64,000 bases of DNA from Linanthus parryae (taxonomy: Eukaryota > Streptophyta > Magnoliopsida > Ericales > Polemoniaceae). The position numbers were made by a program, and so were the translations under genes. Shown here one piece after another: positions 1-10,788 of this stretch. Below the pieces are notes generated by a model, which worked only from the letters and a program-made list of their open reading frames with translations, was not told where the DNA came from and searched no databases. Position 1 is the stretch's first letter; every line of letters starts with the position of its first letter. The stretch spans positions 110,649,504-110,713,503 of the forward strand of contig JALGPY010000004.1 in NCBI GenBank assembly GCA_023055425.1, given 5' to 3'.

Positions 1-1701
1 GCCCTTAACCTTGTTCCATCAAAACAGATTATGAAAAACACCATATGAGATATGGACTAGGAAGTGTCCTAGTATGTCATTCATAAAGATTTGGGGTAAT
101 GAAGTTTATGTAAAAGAGTTTACAAATAAACTTGGACCCAAGTCGGATAAATGTTTTGTGGAATATCCTGAAAATGATATTATTTCTACAACCCAATCGA
201 GAACAAACTGTTTGTTGCTCGAACTACAGTGTTTCTAGGTAGAGATTGTCTCTAATAAAAACAGTGGGAGGACGGTAGAACTTGAAAAGTTCAAGAACCA
301 CAATAGAACATTGATCCGTTTAATGGAACATGAGCAGGATCACAAGGTGTTGTGGAGCAACCTACTAAGATGACACAAGAACCTCGTAGGTCAGGTAGGA
401 TATGTCAAGGGACTAGAGAAATAATGATTTCTCATAACCCCTGATATATTACTCATCAAGATGAGCCTACAACCTATGAGATGGCCACGTGTGGCCATAC
501 TCTCAGAAATGGCTTGGAGCCATGAGATACGATATGGAATCCATGTATACCAACAAAGTATAGACTTTGATGGAACCACCTAAAGGGTAGGACCCATAGG
601 GTGCAAGTGGGTTATGAGGAAACCAACATGGATGGTAATATGATTACCTTTAAGGGAAAATTGGTAAGAAAGGGATTTCATGTGAGCTCATAGTATAGAC
701 TATGACAAAATCCTTCCCCAATTGTGATGCTTAAATCCATTCGTATCTTGCTTGTAGCAATCTGTTTATAGATTGAATCAAGCTTCTAGGAATTGGACTC
801 TTCGAATTGATGATGCAATCAAAGGAGTTTGGTTCCATCAAAATTGAAGATGAGACTTGTGTTTACAAGAAGGTTAGTGGGAGCATAATTATATTTCTGG
901 TCTTGTATGTGGAGACATACTAGTCATTGGGAATGTTGCCCCTACTTGGCAGTCTTACGCACATTGACTAGGGAGTTGACTTTCTAATGGTAGACTTAAG
1001 CGAAGCAACTTGTGAAGATCTATTGAGGTAGATCAAGATGGTTGTATAGCTTAGGTCATAGTACATAAATTGACAAAGGTGTTGAAATGGTTCAACGTGA
1101 AAAGAATATTGATTCTTACCCATGTCACATGGAATTAGTCTTTGGAAGGCTAATTGTCTTACCAATTAGATTGGGAGTGGACCGTATGAATTAGATTCAC
1201 GAGATACGCCATGTTATGTACTAGGCCAGATGTGTCATATGGTATGACACAAAGATACCAGTCAAATCCGGGTGAGGGTCACTGGATAAATGATCAAGAT
1301 TATCCTTTAGTACTTGAGAAGCACTAAGGATGAATTTTTGATAAATAGAGGATATGAAGAGTTTACTGTAAGGGGTTACAGTGATGCGAACTTCAAATCT
1401 AACGAAGAAGATTTCAGATTATAAGTCGAGTTTTAAGTTTTTCCCTAGTGGGAGCGACTGTGAGCTGGAAAGGTTCCAGGCAAGATTCAGTCACTGATTC
1501 TAACATAGAGGACTGGGTAAATTAATGCATAAGATGCATTTACTCAGAATATTCAATCTCAATCAAATTTTTGATGGACGAGATGTGAATATTTTCAAGG
1601 TGCCAGCATATGTCTCGCCCCTACGCAGCTGAAGCGTGGAGGGCCGCGCTAGATCAATAGGCATATGATGCAGGAGATTGACTCTAGTGCAAGTGGGAGA
1701 C
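1..1701 (+). pseudogene. Decayed Ty1/Copia pol (integrase end, RT, RNase H)
   Basis: The + strand, read across many stops and frameshifts, follows a Copia polyprotein. About 75-240 reads like the post-integrase segment (KIWGNEVYVKEFTNK, then PKSDKCFVEYP). About 585-690 matches the RT start (GCKWV, then a [12 protein letters not shown] stretch). About 690-770 gives YDK and KSIRILLVA. About 850-925 gives CVYKK followed by LYVETY, where Copia RT normally has YVDD. About 1290-1415 gives RNase H-type YLRSTKDEFL and GYSDANFKS. No frame stays open beyond about 70 codons, so this is an old dead copy. Its 5' part lies left of the window. It ends at the polypurine tract before the LTR at 1702. Confidence 0.85.
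1690..1701 (+). other. Copia polypurine tract
   Basis: The purine-rich run AAGTGGGAGAC lies directly before the TGTTGG start of the LTR. This is where plus-strand priming occurs in LTR retrotransposons. It fixes the orientation of the element (+) and identifies the following LTR as the 3' LTR. Confidence 0.75.
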
Positions 1702-3258
1702 TGTTGGAATTGTGCCCTAGAGGCAATCAATTAATTGTGACATTTATGGATTTACGATTCATTATGTTATCGATATGGAGATATGTTAACATGAATGAAG
1801 TCCTTAGAATATAAGTGTTATATTCTTAAATATCCCTAGTCGATTATAATGATTAATAGGACAATCATCTATAGACTAGTATGGGGTTGGATTGATATGG
1901 AGATATCATGATCCAACACATGGGTATCCATTAGGAGTAATGGCATACTGGATTGACCCATCTCCGAGAAGGCTACATACACGTTATGTTGAGTCACAAG
2001 CGCTTCTCGCGGTGCAATGGTATTGTCATCCTTAGACTTGAAGTCACTAGATATTCTAGTTGTGGATTATTGTGATCTTGGTAGCGTTAAACGCTACACC
2101 GTAACTGGGTAGTTATAAAGGCGTGTACTGGATACAATAAGATGCAAGCTTAGAGATCGTAGTAGACGTAGATAGAATTTGTCCCTCCCACATAACGGGA
2201 GCAAATATCCTAGGCCACTCGAGGGATAGTGCTTATAAAATGTCTGGCCAAACTCAAATAAATCAATATGGGATATTGATGTTATTTGCACAAATAAGGC
2301 TATTCCCAGGATCGAGAAACTATGGATTGGATATACGAGTGTGACTTGTATGTCTCGTGTCCAATCCGGATATTGGGACAAAGGGATGAGACAATTACTT
2401 GTACAAGGTTTGTCATGATGACTATTCTATTTGTTGGCTAGAATGGATGTCTTGCTAGAGGCCGCTCCATATTAGTAAATAGTTACTACCAACTAAATAG
2501 AACCTATGGGGTCACACGCCATATAGGGGTGAACTAGACATGAGAATTAATTAATTAATATGATTAATTAATTAAAATGATCAAATCGCAACAACTTGCT
2601 AACTTAGTAGGCCTAATATGCAAGTTGGACTAATCCATGTATAGACATGATTAGGATTTGCCAAGGTGGCCTAATTCATGTAGAGACATGATTGGGATTA
2701 ATTGCAAATAGAACTAATCCATGTATTGACATGATAAGGACTATTTTGCAAAAGGGACTAATCCGAACTTGAGTAGGATTATGAGGGGTTCTTTATGTAG
2801 TAGGACAAGGAGTTGTTGGAATATATAAAGAACACTCCTAGCTTATTTTTCTTTCTACACACACCACACATCTATATGATAGAAGAAAGGAGAGAACAAA
2901 GCAAGGAGAGAGCAAGTTCGAAAAAGAGGGCCGAACCCCCTTTATGGGACCGCCCCCTACCCGTCGGCCTACAAGGAGGAGCCGCCCTACCTTTGGCACT
3001 CCATTGTTGGCGATTTCTTCTTCCTCTTCCTCTTTCCGGGCTAGCACCAAGGATTGGAAGATCTAGATCTCACCTCTAGGCGTGGATCAACCGTAGAGAC
3101 GTGACACTATTCGCGTTTGAAGTCATCAAAGGAGAACCCTAAGGTGTGTTGTTGATTTCTTCCCTTACCATCGTTATGTCTCTTGACTTGTGATCCTTGG
3201 AGGGTTTTGAATGGTTAATTATTGTTTCTGTTGCGCATCCATGAATCAAAACCCTACA
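1702..3258 (+). repeat. 3' LTR of Copia element (Angela/BARE-like family)
   Basis: The 1557-bp LTR starts TGTTGGAATTGTGCCCTAGA and ends AACCCTACA. The start resembles the Angela/BARE group of plant Copia elements (from memory, not a search). It contains a TATATAAAG promoter-like box at 2822-2830 and four degenerate subrepeats of an 'ACTAATCCATGTATAGACATGATTAGGA'-type unit at about 2620-2770. The same family recurs as solo LTRs at 3996-5547 and 42934-44353. This insertion is missing from copy B, where the uninterrupted GASA sequence runs through position 42197. The likely 5-bp target duplication begins CATAT at 3259; its partner lies outside the window. Confidence 0.9.
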
Positions 3259-3465
3259 CATATCCCATAGTACTTCAGGCACCGGTCCAATACTCCTGCT
3301 CTGGCACATATCTACTTACACATGTTACCACACTGCACTGCAACATCACATGCGCAATCCGGATCCCGGCGTGGAGCATCGGGCATGTGAATTGAATCTG
3401 GTTCTGGATCATGCGTTGCAGAAACTCATTGGATTTGGAGCAACAACATGAAGCATCTGGCAAGT
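3259..3465 (-). pseudogene. GASA/snakin pseudogene, N-terminal part of domain (copy A)
   Basis: On the minus strand the sequence reads DPDCACDVAVQCGNMCK, a stop, then [17 protein letters not shown]. The cysteine spacing C-x3-C-x3-C-x8-C-x3 is that of the gibberellin-regulated (GASA/snakin) domain. One conserved cysteine is replaced by tyrosine (LKYY where the family has LKYC), and a TAG interrupts the domain. The C-terminal half is cut off at 3258 by the Copia LTR. Copy B at 42091-42350 keeps that half. A dead fragment. Confidence 0.7.
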
Positions 3466-3990
3466 TAGACTTCTGACACGTGATTGGTTATGGCGCGCAT
3501 CATGCACGAGTCTATTATAGCGTGCATCTATTTTATCTTATTGGGGCGTACCATGACACGCAATTGGCTCGCATCTGGCATAATATGTTTTTGGCAAGAA
3601 ATTGGACGCATTGGAAGCAATTGAGGGACATCAGGCATGGCAACTCTTGGGGCACTCATCACTAAGTGCAACTGGTCTATAGTGATATCTGGGCATTCTG
3701 TCATGGCGCAATTGGGCGCATAGGAATTTATTTGGTCCTGCCTTAGTGAATACATTCCGGTTTGGTTTTGGGTGGGGCACTTGCTTCTGTTTCCAGAAGT
3801 GCATCCACATCGGACACGATGTTGTAGGGACAACATGGAAGTCAGAGCAACTATTTGGCGACTCTGGTTTCGCATATCTACGGAACAACTATCCAGGTGG
3901 AGGCGTGCACATTTCTGATCCAGAGAGACGCATCCGGTTTAGGTTCGATGAGAGAAACGTCATGTTCTGAATTTGGGTGGTTGAGATGAT
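3466..3990 (-). pseudogene. Region upstream of GASA domain, degenerate MPD-type repeats
   Basis: A minus-strand ORF of 115 codons (3528-3875) contains three loose repeats of the form PD-x(2-4)-QL-x(2-3)-M: CPDITIDQLHLVM, MPDVPQLLPM and MPDASQLRVM. Lying 5' of the GASA domain on the same strand, it may be the linker or an upstream exon of that gene, since some GASA proteins have long proline-rich linkers. That is an inference; the frames are interrupted in both duplicates. No independent function is assigned. Confidence 0.3.
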
Positions 3991-3995
3991 TCGAC

Positions 3996-5547
3996 TGTTG
4001 GAATTGTGCCCTAGAGGCAATCAATTTATTGTGACAAATATGTGGATTTACGATTCATTATGTTATCGATATGGAGATAGGTTAACATGAATGAAGTCCT
4101 TAGAATATAAGTGTTATATTCTTAAATATCCCTAGTCAATTATAATGATTAATAGGACAATCATCTATAGACTAGTATGGGGTTGGACTGATATGGAGAT
4201 ATCATGATCCAACACATAGGTGTGCATTAAGGGTAATGGCGCACTGGTTTGACCCATCTCCGAGAAGGCTACATACATGTTATGTAAAGTCACAAGCGCT
4301 TCTCGCAGTGCAACGGTGTTGTCATCCTTAGACTTGAAGTCACTAGATTGTCTAGTTGTGGATTATTGTGATCTTGGTAGCGTCAAACGCTACACCGTAA
4401 CTGGTAGATATAAAGGCGTGTACCGAATACAATAATAAGCAAGCTTAGAAATCGTAGTAGACGTAGATAGAATTTTCCCTCCCACATAACGGGAGCAAAT
4501 ATCCTAGGCCACTCGAGGGATAGTGCTTATAAAATGTCTGGCCAGACTCAAATAAATCAATATGGGATATTGATGTTATTTGCACGAATAAGGCTATTCC
4601 CAGGATCGAGAAACTATGGATTGGATATACGAGTGTGACTTGCATGTCTCGTGTCCAATCCGGATATTGGGACAAAGAGACGAGACAATTACTTGCACAA
4701 GGTTTGTCATGATGACTATTCTATTTGTTGGCTAGAATGGATGTCTTGCTAGAGGCCGCTCCATATTAGTAAATAGTTACTACCAACTAAATAGAACCTA
4801 TGGGGTCACACGCCATATAGGGGTGAACTAGACTTGGGAATTAATTAATTAATATGATTAATTAATTAGAAGGATCAAATCGCAACAACTTGTAACTTAG
4901 TAGGACTAATATGCAAGTTGGACTAATCCATGTATAGACATGATTAGGATTTGCCAAGGTGGACTAATTCATGTAGAGACATGATTAGGATTAATTTGCA
5001 AATAGAACTAATCCATGTATGGACATGATTATGACTAGTTTGCAAAAAGGGACTAATCCTTGTTTAAGTAGGATTAGGAGAGGAGTTCTTTATGTAGTAG
5101 GACAAGGAGTTGTTGGACTATATAAAGAACACTCCTAGCTTATTTTATCAACACACATCTATATGATAGGAGAAAGGAGAGAATAAAGCAAGGAGAGAGA
5201 GCAAGTCCCAAAGCAAGGGCCGAACCCCCTTTGGGACCGCCCCCCCTACCCGTCGGCCATGAAAGGGAGCCGCCACCTTGGTGCTCCATTGTTGATTGAT
5301 TCCTTCTTCTTCTTCCATTCTTCCTAGCTAGCACAAGGAGTTTGAGGATCTATATCTCACCTCTAGGCGTGGATCAGCCGTAGAGACGTGACACAATTCA
5401 CGTGACAAGTCATCACAGGAGAAACCCTAAGGTGTGTAACATAATTCTTCCTTTACCATCGTTGTGTCTCTTGTCCTGTGATCCTTGGAGGGTATTGAAT
5501 GGATAAATTATATTTTTCCGCTCCGTATCCATGATCAAAACCCTACA
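3996..5547 (+). mobile_element. Solo Copia LTR with TCGAC target duplication (copy A)
   Basis: A 1552-bp LTR of the same family as 1702-3258 (TGTTGG...CCCTACA). It is flanked by perfect 5-bp direct repeats TCGAC at 3991-3995 and 5548-5552, with no internal region, so it is a solo LTR left by LTR-LTR recombination. A TATAAAG box lies at 5121-5127. The counterpart at 42934-44353 has the same target duplication, so this insertion is older than the segmental duplication. Confidence 0.93.
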
Positions 5548-5637
5548 TCGACGCAAGGTGAACCTTTGTCTTGGATCGAGCAACCAAGACTCGACGAGGA
5601 TTCAAGTTGTTAGGACGTTTGAATCAAGGTGGAGATT

Positions 5638-6077
5638 TGTTGGTATGAATCAATGTCTAGCAAAATCAGGCAAACGGTCAAGAGGAGGACCAAGAAAATA
5701 AGCTGCAGCGTTCTGGAGAAAAGGATGTAGCACGACCTCGGACACGGGTCCCAGAGGACCTGTGTCGGGCTGGCAATTTTTGTGTTGTTTCCTAATCAGT
5801 CTAGGAAACTTTTTGGCATTACTTTAGGCCCAAGTCAGAACCCTTAGGTCTATGTAAGTGTATAAGACGTGGGTAGACTTGATGTGGTGTATCGGGGTGG
5901 TAATCGTGGTCGTTGTTGGTGTGCATTGTAATCAAGCTCTCTCTCTCTCTTCATAAAGTTCAGGTTCTGGCCATGGATGTAGTAGTGGATTTCTTAGGAA
6001 TCCGGTAGTGAACTATATATGTCTCTCCTTATTGATTTGTTTAATCGTTCTTGCTCGAATACCCCCATGTTATGACA
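5638..6077 (+). repeat. LTR-like fragment, related to the LTR at 62534-63295 (copy A)
   Basis: A segment starting TGTTGGTATG after a purine-rich stretch (AAGGTGGAGATT) and ending ATGTTATGACA. Its last 150 bp parallel the LTR end at about 63150-63295: GCATTGTAAT, GTTCTGGCC, TCGTTCTTGCTCGAATAC, then a TTAT(A/G)ACA end. No primer-binding site follows, and flanking 5-bp repeats do not match, so it is a remnant. A (CT)n run lies at about 5938-5951. The duplicate is at 44444-44877. Confidence 0.55.
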
Positions 6078-6820
6078 TATGCTTTTTCTACTTCCTCAGC
6101 CTTAGGATGAATGCATCCCACGGGTGGAATAAGGGCCAAGTCTAGCACCCCCGATGGATTCTGACCATAGACAACCTCAAATGGACTCAGACCGGTGGTC
6201 CTGCTCCTCGATCTATTGTAGGCAAAATCCGCTTGAGAAAGAGTCAAGTCCCACTGCTTCGACTTAGATCCTGCCAAACATCGAAGAATATTGTCCAGGT
6301 TGCGATTCACCAATTCGGTCTAACCATCTGTCTGAGGATGATAGGAGCTGCTGAAGTTCAAACGAGTGCCCATCTTCTCACATGGACTCTTTCAGAATTT
6401 GGCTCATGAACTTCGTGTCACGGTTGAGGTGATGAAGCGAGGAACCCTATGCAACCACAATCTCTCTGAAATAAAGGTCATGAATTTGCACAACAACCAT
6501 CGTCTTCCTGCATGGTACAAAACTGCGTCATCTTGAAAATATGTCAACAAATACAAGGAAAGAACATGCCGCCCTTTGGGTGCGGGGTAAGCCAAGCACA
6601 AAAATCGATGCTAACATCAAACGAACGAGCTTCAGGGACATATAATTGAGTATTTTTTTGAGCACATATAATTGAGTATAAAGACCTGCATTAGTGAGAA
6701 CTCCCTTGAAATGCTAGCACACATAACATCGGTCCACATAATGGGCTACATCACTACTCAACTTTGACCAATAAAAACCAGCACATAGAAGACCAAATGT
6801 TGTGTAACGGGACACCACAA
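6078..6820 (-). pseudogene. Ty3/Gypsy (chromovirus-like) integrase remnant (copy A)
   Basis: Read right to left, the minus strand follows a Gypsy integrase. The zinc-binding end comes first (about 6790-6715: YWSKLSSDVAHYVDRCYVC), then FDVSIDFVLGLP (about 6630-6590), a disordered core, LHRVPRFITS (about 6450), and GTRLNFSSSYHPQTDG (about 6370-6325). After a TAG in place of the usual CAG come TELVNRNLDNILRCLAG and FAYNRS...SPFEVVYGQNP (6315-6150). Stops and frameshifts occur throughout. It lies between the LTR fragment and the CDT1 promoter region and has an equally broken copy at 44878-45640. Confidence 0.85.
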
Positions 6821-6999
6821 TTAGAATTTAGTAAATGTTGTATGCATTAGTCAGATAGGCCTAAACTCTAAGGAGTTAGCCTAGCGGGTGAGACTTGAGA
6901 TTTAAGGATTTGCTACCTTCTCAACTCGAGTCCCCTCTTATGCCTCAAATTATCCTTGGGCCACCTTTTTTCCATAAAGTTGAAGGGGGTAATTGCGGA

Positions 7000-9667
7000 A
7001 TTCAAATCCATAATCTCTTCTTTAGTCCCTATTTCCCAAGTACCGCCGCATTGCAACTTATTTTGAACGAAGCAAGCAGCCTCCTCCCTCTCTCTCCTCT
7101 GAAGCTGAAGAGAGCCGTTAGCTCTACACCATTCAGGCGAACAGCGATCTATCAATTAGGTGAGTATCTATCGCTTCATTCGATACTATCGCACTTCGAT
7201 CTCTTCTTTACCTGTTTCAATTTCCTATCGTCTTCTTCCCTTGTGTCTTCGCCTACTGGAGCTCATTATGAAGTTGTAGATCCACAATCTAGGGCCTCGA
7301 AAACCTAATAAAACGAAATATTTTCCTGTTCGATGGTACAAGAGACAAAGATCTCAACATTTGAAGCTTAATTACTAATAGTTGGAAGATGTTCGCGAGT
7401 GGATGTTGTTTCTTGGTCCAAAATTAGCTTGTTTAGCAAATATTTGTCCCGTGAAATTCCAATTGTGAAGGAAAATTGTGCTTTTTGTATGAATAATTAG
7501 GGTTTCCTTTGGAATGGTGGAATAAGAGGGCAATGGAAACTGGAAAGATATGAGAAGACTACCTGTTTTCTTCTCAGGTTTGATTGATAAGGTGAAGGAC
7601 AAGGTGATTGAATTTCACAAAATAGATATGAGTCTCAAGAAAATAAATAAGATAAGTTATTGCATAAAATCCTTCGGTGTTTCGATTCCAATCCCATCCT
7701 TTTATTTCCTGTACTAAACTTTACCTAAGGAATTAAGTCATTCACATATTGTTTTCTACTTGTTCAATAAGAAAAGGTAGCGGCTACAGAGAAATTAAGG
7801 AACGGCACTGTCACATAGCCTTCTCACTCAGATTGTACCTCTTAAACCAAACTCTCAACTATTTTTTGGGTGATTATATGTTTCTGATATTTTGGCCCGA
7901 GTGTAAAAAAAATTGCCATAATTGTTTTTCATACCTGGGTCTCCAGTTGCTTATGTAGTTGGCTCTCAATGAACTTGAAAATGGAAGATGGGAATTAAGT
8001 TCTCTTTATGCAATTGTCTTCCATTCCACTGTTAGATCCCAATACTTTACATGATTTATCACATTAGAAGTCGAGCTTTTCAGCCTAGCTATACCGAATA
8101 GCATCCAAAAATCGTGACATGCTGTTCAAATTCTCTGAATATAAATACCCACTGCAGCGTAGTAGTAATTAGTAATACCAGTAAATGTTGGTCACCACTG
8201 ATTTGTTGAAGTGAAAAAACGAAGCGGTACAAATGAAAAGTTTTAACTATAAACTCCGTGTGAATTTCATTGCCAAATATATTTCTTGTAGTTTTGGATT
8301 AAAACATGTAACAAGGTTTTACTATCAAGCATACATACCCATTCGGACTTGAGGTTTACTGTTAGACAACAATGTCCTACATTATTGTTTATTGCTTTCT
8401 GGATTGTTTCTCTGCTTCTAATCCCAACTTTTCTGCACGGTATTTATTCGTATAGGCATGGAGGAACAGATATATGAAGAAAAAGTTATCAAAACCCAGA
8501 ATGCGGATATTCAAATTGCAGCTCCAACGCCAGAAAAGATGAATGAATCTTCTCTCACCAAGAACAGGGAGAAAGCAGCACACGTTCCAGAAAAGTGTGT
8601 TCTTAAACGCAAATAATCTTGTTCATCCTAACATGGAGTAGTTATATATTATCAGCTCCTCATATATCTTCCATTGTCTCCAGATACAGGATCCTGTCTG
8701 AGTATTTTGATCGTATGACATGCTCACTGAGGCTACTCAGTCTACGCAAGAAGCCTCCTACTTTCCAAAACATATCTAAACAGGTGGAAATTTTCACAAA
8801 AAGGTAACTTGGTTTCATGCTTGCTATATTATCTGAGATCACATTGTGGCTTTAGTTTTACAACTATTTACTAATATTTAGAAGCTTTCAGATGTGTCTG
8901 GTTCTAACTAGTCACTACTGACGGGTCAGCGGACACTACAGATTTAGCTGATAGAATCCCTTGCTCATTTTCTATGTTCTTAACTAGAAAAGAAGGGGAG
9001 TACCTGATCTTGAAGTCAAATATGTCTACAGACTCAATATTGTAAGATAAAATGTCAACTTGAACAAATTTAGATGGATTGTAAAGCATTTGAGGTGCAA
9101 CATGTGGAAATAATTTAGTAAGGCTTCTTTGGGTACATCTACGAACTTTCAAAGATTATCGAAATCCTTACATGGACTATTAGGGGGCTAAAATTTGGCG
9201 TCATAGTGCACTCGGTATATCTTTTCCGAAGGGGAGGAAGTTGTAAATGGCTTATGTCAGTTGGTCTCATGAATATTCTGTAGGTTTCCAGCAGTTATCT
9301 TTGTAAATGTGTGATAGGAGATTTGTTGATTTAGTTGACCTTGAAGGAGTGGCTTTTCACCTCTTGATGCTTGTTTTTATGTTGGTGGAAGTATTTGGTT
9401 GGAATCCACTGGAGTTTGACATGCACAGTTTTGAGCATCGACATCAAATAAACTACGTGTCATGGCAACTGCCTAACTCGTCATACTGCCACATTCAGTT
9501 CTGAGTTGTATGATTTACTTTCTTGATAATCATGATCTTTGTCTTCAGTGGATTTGAAGAGAAGGGCTCTCTGATACAGGTAACAGCCAGGTTACTGCTC
9601 CCTGAATATCAACAAACAAAGAAGTTAGACTTGAGCAAGACATTTTTTGGTAGAAACTTGAGCAAGA
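7000..9667 (+). pseudogene. CDT1: Truncated 5' duplicate of CDT1 (UTR exon, exons 2-3, part of intron 3)
   Basis: This copy keeps the 5'UTR exon ending at 7159 (TTAG then GTGAGT), exon 2 at 8456-8594 with ATG at 8458 (MEEQIYEEKVIK, APTPEK, HVPE) and exon 3 at 8684-8803 (KYRILSEYFDRM, SLRLLSLRKKPPTFQ). The splice sites match copy B. Only about five of 86 residues differ from copy B (for example E3A, A16V, H43N, K/R and I/V near the end). Homology to the gene stops at 9667 in intron 3, so the rest of the geminin-binding fold and the C-terminal winged helix are missing. Reading on from exon 3 meets TAA at 8805. If transcribed it could give only an 86-residue peptide. Confidence 0.9.
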
Positions 9668-9759
9668 AATTGCACCAAAACGTTCAGTTCAACAACAACA
9701 AAACCAAAGCAGATAACAACAGGATATATGCCAAATAGGAACTAAGTCATACATTTGAA

Positions 9760-10145
9760 GCAATAACCCATTTTCCATCAATCCAGTCCATGCAGGGCCT
9801 CATATCCCCAACACTGACTTCTTTCTCCTTGTTCTCGTGGTCATGAAGGACAGTGTATCTGTCGTCTTTGAGATTACCGGTAATTACTCCCCTCGCCCAT
9901 CCAAATCCACAAAACACATCAGCCTTTCCAAATAACGTAAACTCTCTACATTATAAACTGGGAAGGCTTGGCCGAATGTGTAGGGCATCCACAATTACTC
10001 TCAAACCTGTTACGTAGCACTTCACCACGAAAGAACTATCTCCAGTTTTTCCAATTACATCTGCAGGGTACCAAACATCACCAGGTTTTCCTTCCTTCAA
10101 AGACACTTCAACCTTCATTCCAATGTTAAACATCGACCCTACCAT
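9760..10145 (-). pseudogene. Agenet-domain (DUF724-type) gene fragment, minus copy 1
   Basis: The minus strand from ATG (10143-10145) reads MVGSMFNIGMKVEVSLKEG, DVWYPADVIGKTGD and LHIRPSLPSL. A TAA then replaces the GAA (Glu) seen in the copy at 17275. The same frame continues with CREFTLFGKADVFCGFGW, a DRYTVL stretch and DMRPCMDWIDGKWVIAS. This is two successive Agenet (Tudor-like) modules, as at the N-terminus of plant DUF724 proteins. DUF724 proteins are plant-specific and poorly characterised. No DUF724 domain follows on this side, where the CDT1 duplicate begins. One nonsense mutation and loss of the 3' end make it a pseudogene. Confidence 0.85.
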
Positions 10146-10395
10146 TTTCTATTGGAAAACCAAAAGAATGAAAAGTGTAAAGGATAATGATGAAGATGAT
10201 ATAGATAATAAGAATAATGAACAGAAAAAAAGAGCAGTCAAGACTGTTGATAGAAACAGAAAGAAAGAGTTGTAGATACCAGTAAGTATCAACAGTCTTG
10301 ACTGGTCTTCCTTTCTATTCATTATTTTAGTTGTCTATATTATCTTCATCAGGATCCTTTACACTTTTTCTGTTCTTTTGGTTTTGCAATAGAAA

Positions 10396-10788
10396 ATGGC
10401 AGAGTCGAGTTCAACGTTTAGTATCGTAATGAAGGTAAAAGTGTGCATGAACGAAGGAAAACTTGGCAATGTTTGGTGCCTTGCAGTTGAAATTGGATAA
10501 CCTGTAGATAGTTCTTTCCTGGTGATGTGCTACAAAACAGATTTTAGAGTAACTGTGGATGTCCTGCACATCCGACCATGCCTTTCCCGTTTAGAGTATA
10601 GAGATTTTACATTGTTTGGAAAAGTTGCTGTATTTTGTGGATTTGGGTGGGCAAGGAGAGTGGTTACTAGTATTCTCAAAGATGACAGTTATCTTGACCA
10701 CACGAACAAGGAGAATGTAGTCAGTCTTCGGGATTTGAAGCCTTGCATGGATTGGAAAATGGGTTATTCATTCAAATATATGATTTAG
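10396..10788 (+). pseudogene. Agenet-domain (DUF724-type) gene fragment, plus copy 1
   Basis: From ATG 10396 it reads MAESSSTFSIVMKVKVCMNEG, GNVWCLAVEIG, then TAA at 10498-10500. It continues in frame as PVDSSFLVMCYKTDFRV, LHIRPCLSRLEYRDFTLFGK, VFCGFGWARRV and LKPCMDW. The C-terminal end is altered by a small deletion (WIDGKW has become WKMGY). It lacks three residues in the DDSY-LDHTN stretch compared with the copy at 17530. The TAA is shared with that copy, so it predates duplication of the head-to-head pair. Confidence 0.85.

Larger units (their letters stand above)
3259..9667. repeat. Segmental duplicate, copy A (partner 42197-48569)
   Basis: Over about 6.4 kb this block aligns colinearly with 42197-48569, with scattered substitutions and small indels. 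It carries the GASA pseudogene part, solo LTR with TCGAC duplications, second LTR fragment, Gypsy integrase remnant and CDT1 5' end. Homology ends at 9667 (AGCAAGA shared, then AATTGCACC in A against CTTAAC in B), inside CDT1 intron 3. The left edge coincides with the Copia LTR inserted only in this copy, so the true left breakpoint is probably outside the window. Confidence 0.93.

Noticed and set aside
3480..3970. + strand ORFs of 61-74 codons upstream of the solo LTR
   Set aside because: They are antisense to the minus-strand GASA-linked region and change frame between the two duplicates.
5638..6077. Complete solo LTR with its own target duplication
   Set aside because: The 5-bp flanks (AGATT and TATGC) do not match and the inverted ends are weak, so only an LTR-like fragment is claimed.
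6895..7308. N-terminal extension of CDT1 from the 5'UTR exon
   Set aside because: The exon is open in the CDT1 frame, but the only upstream ATG (about 6940 in A) is out of frame in copy B because of a missing T. Known plant CDT1 proteins do not need this sequence.
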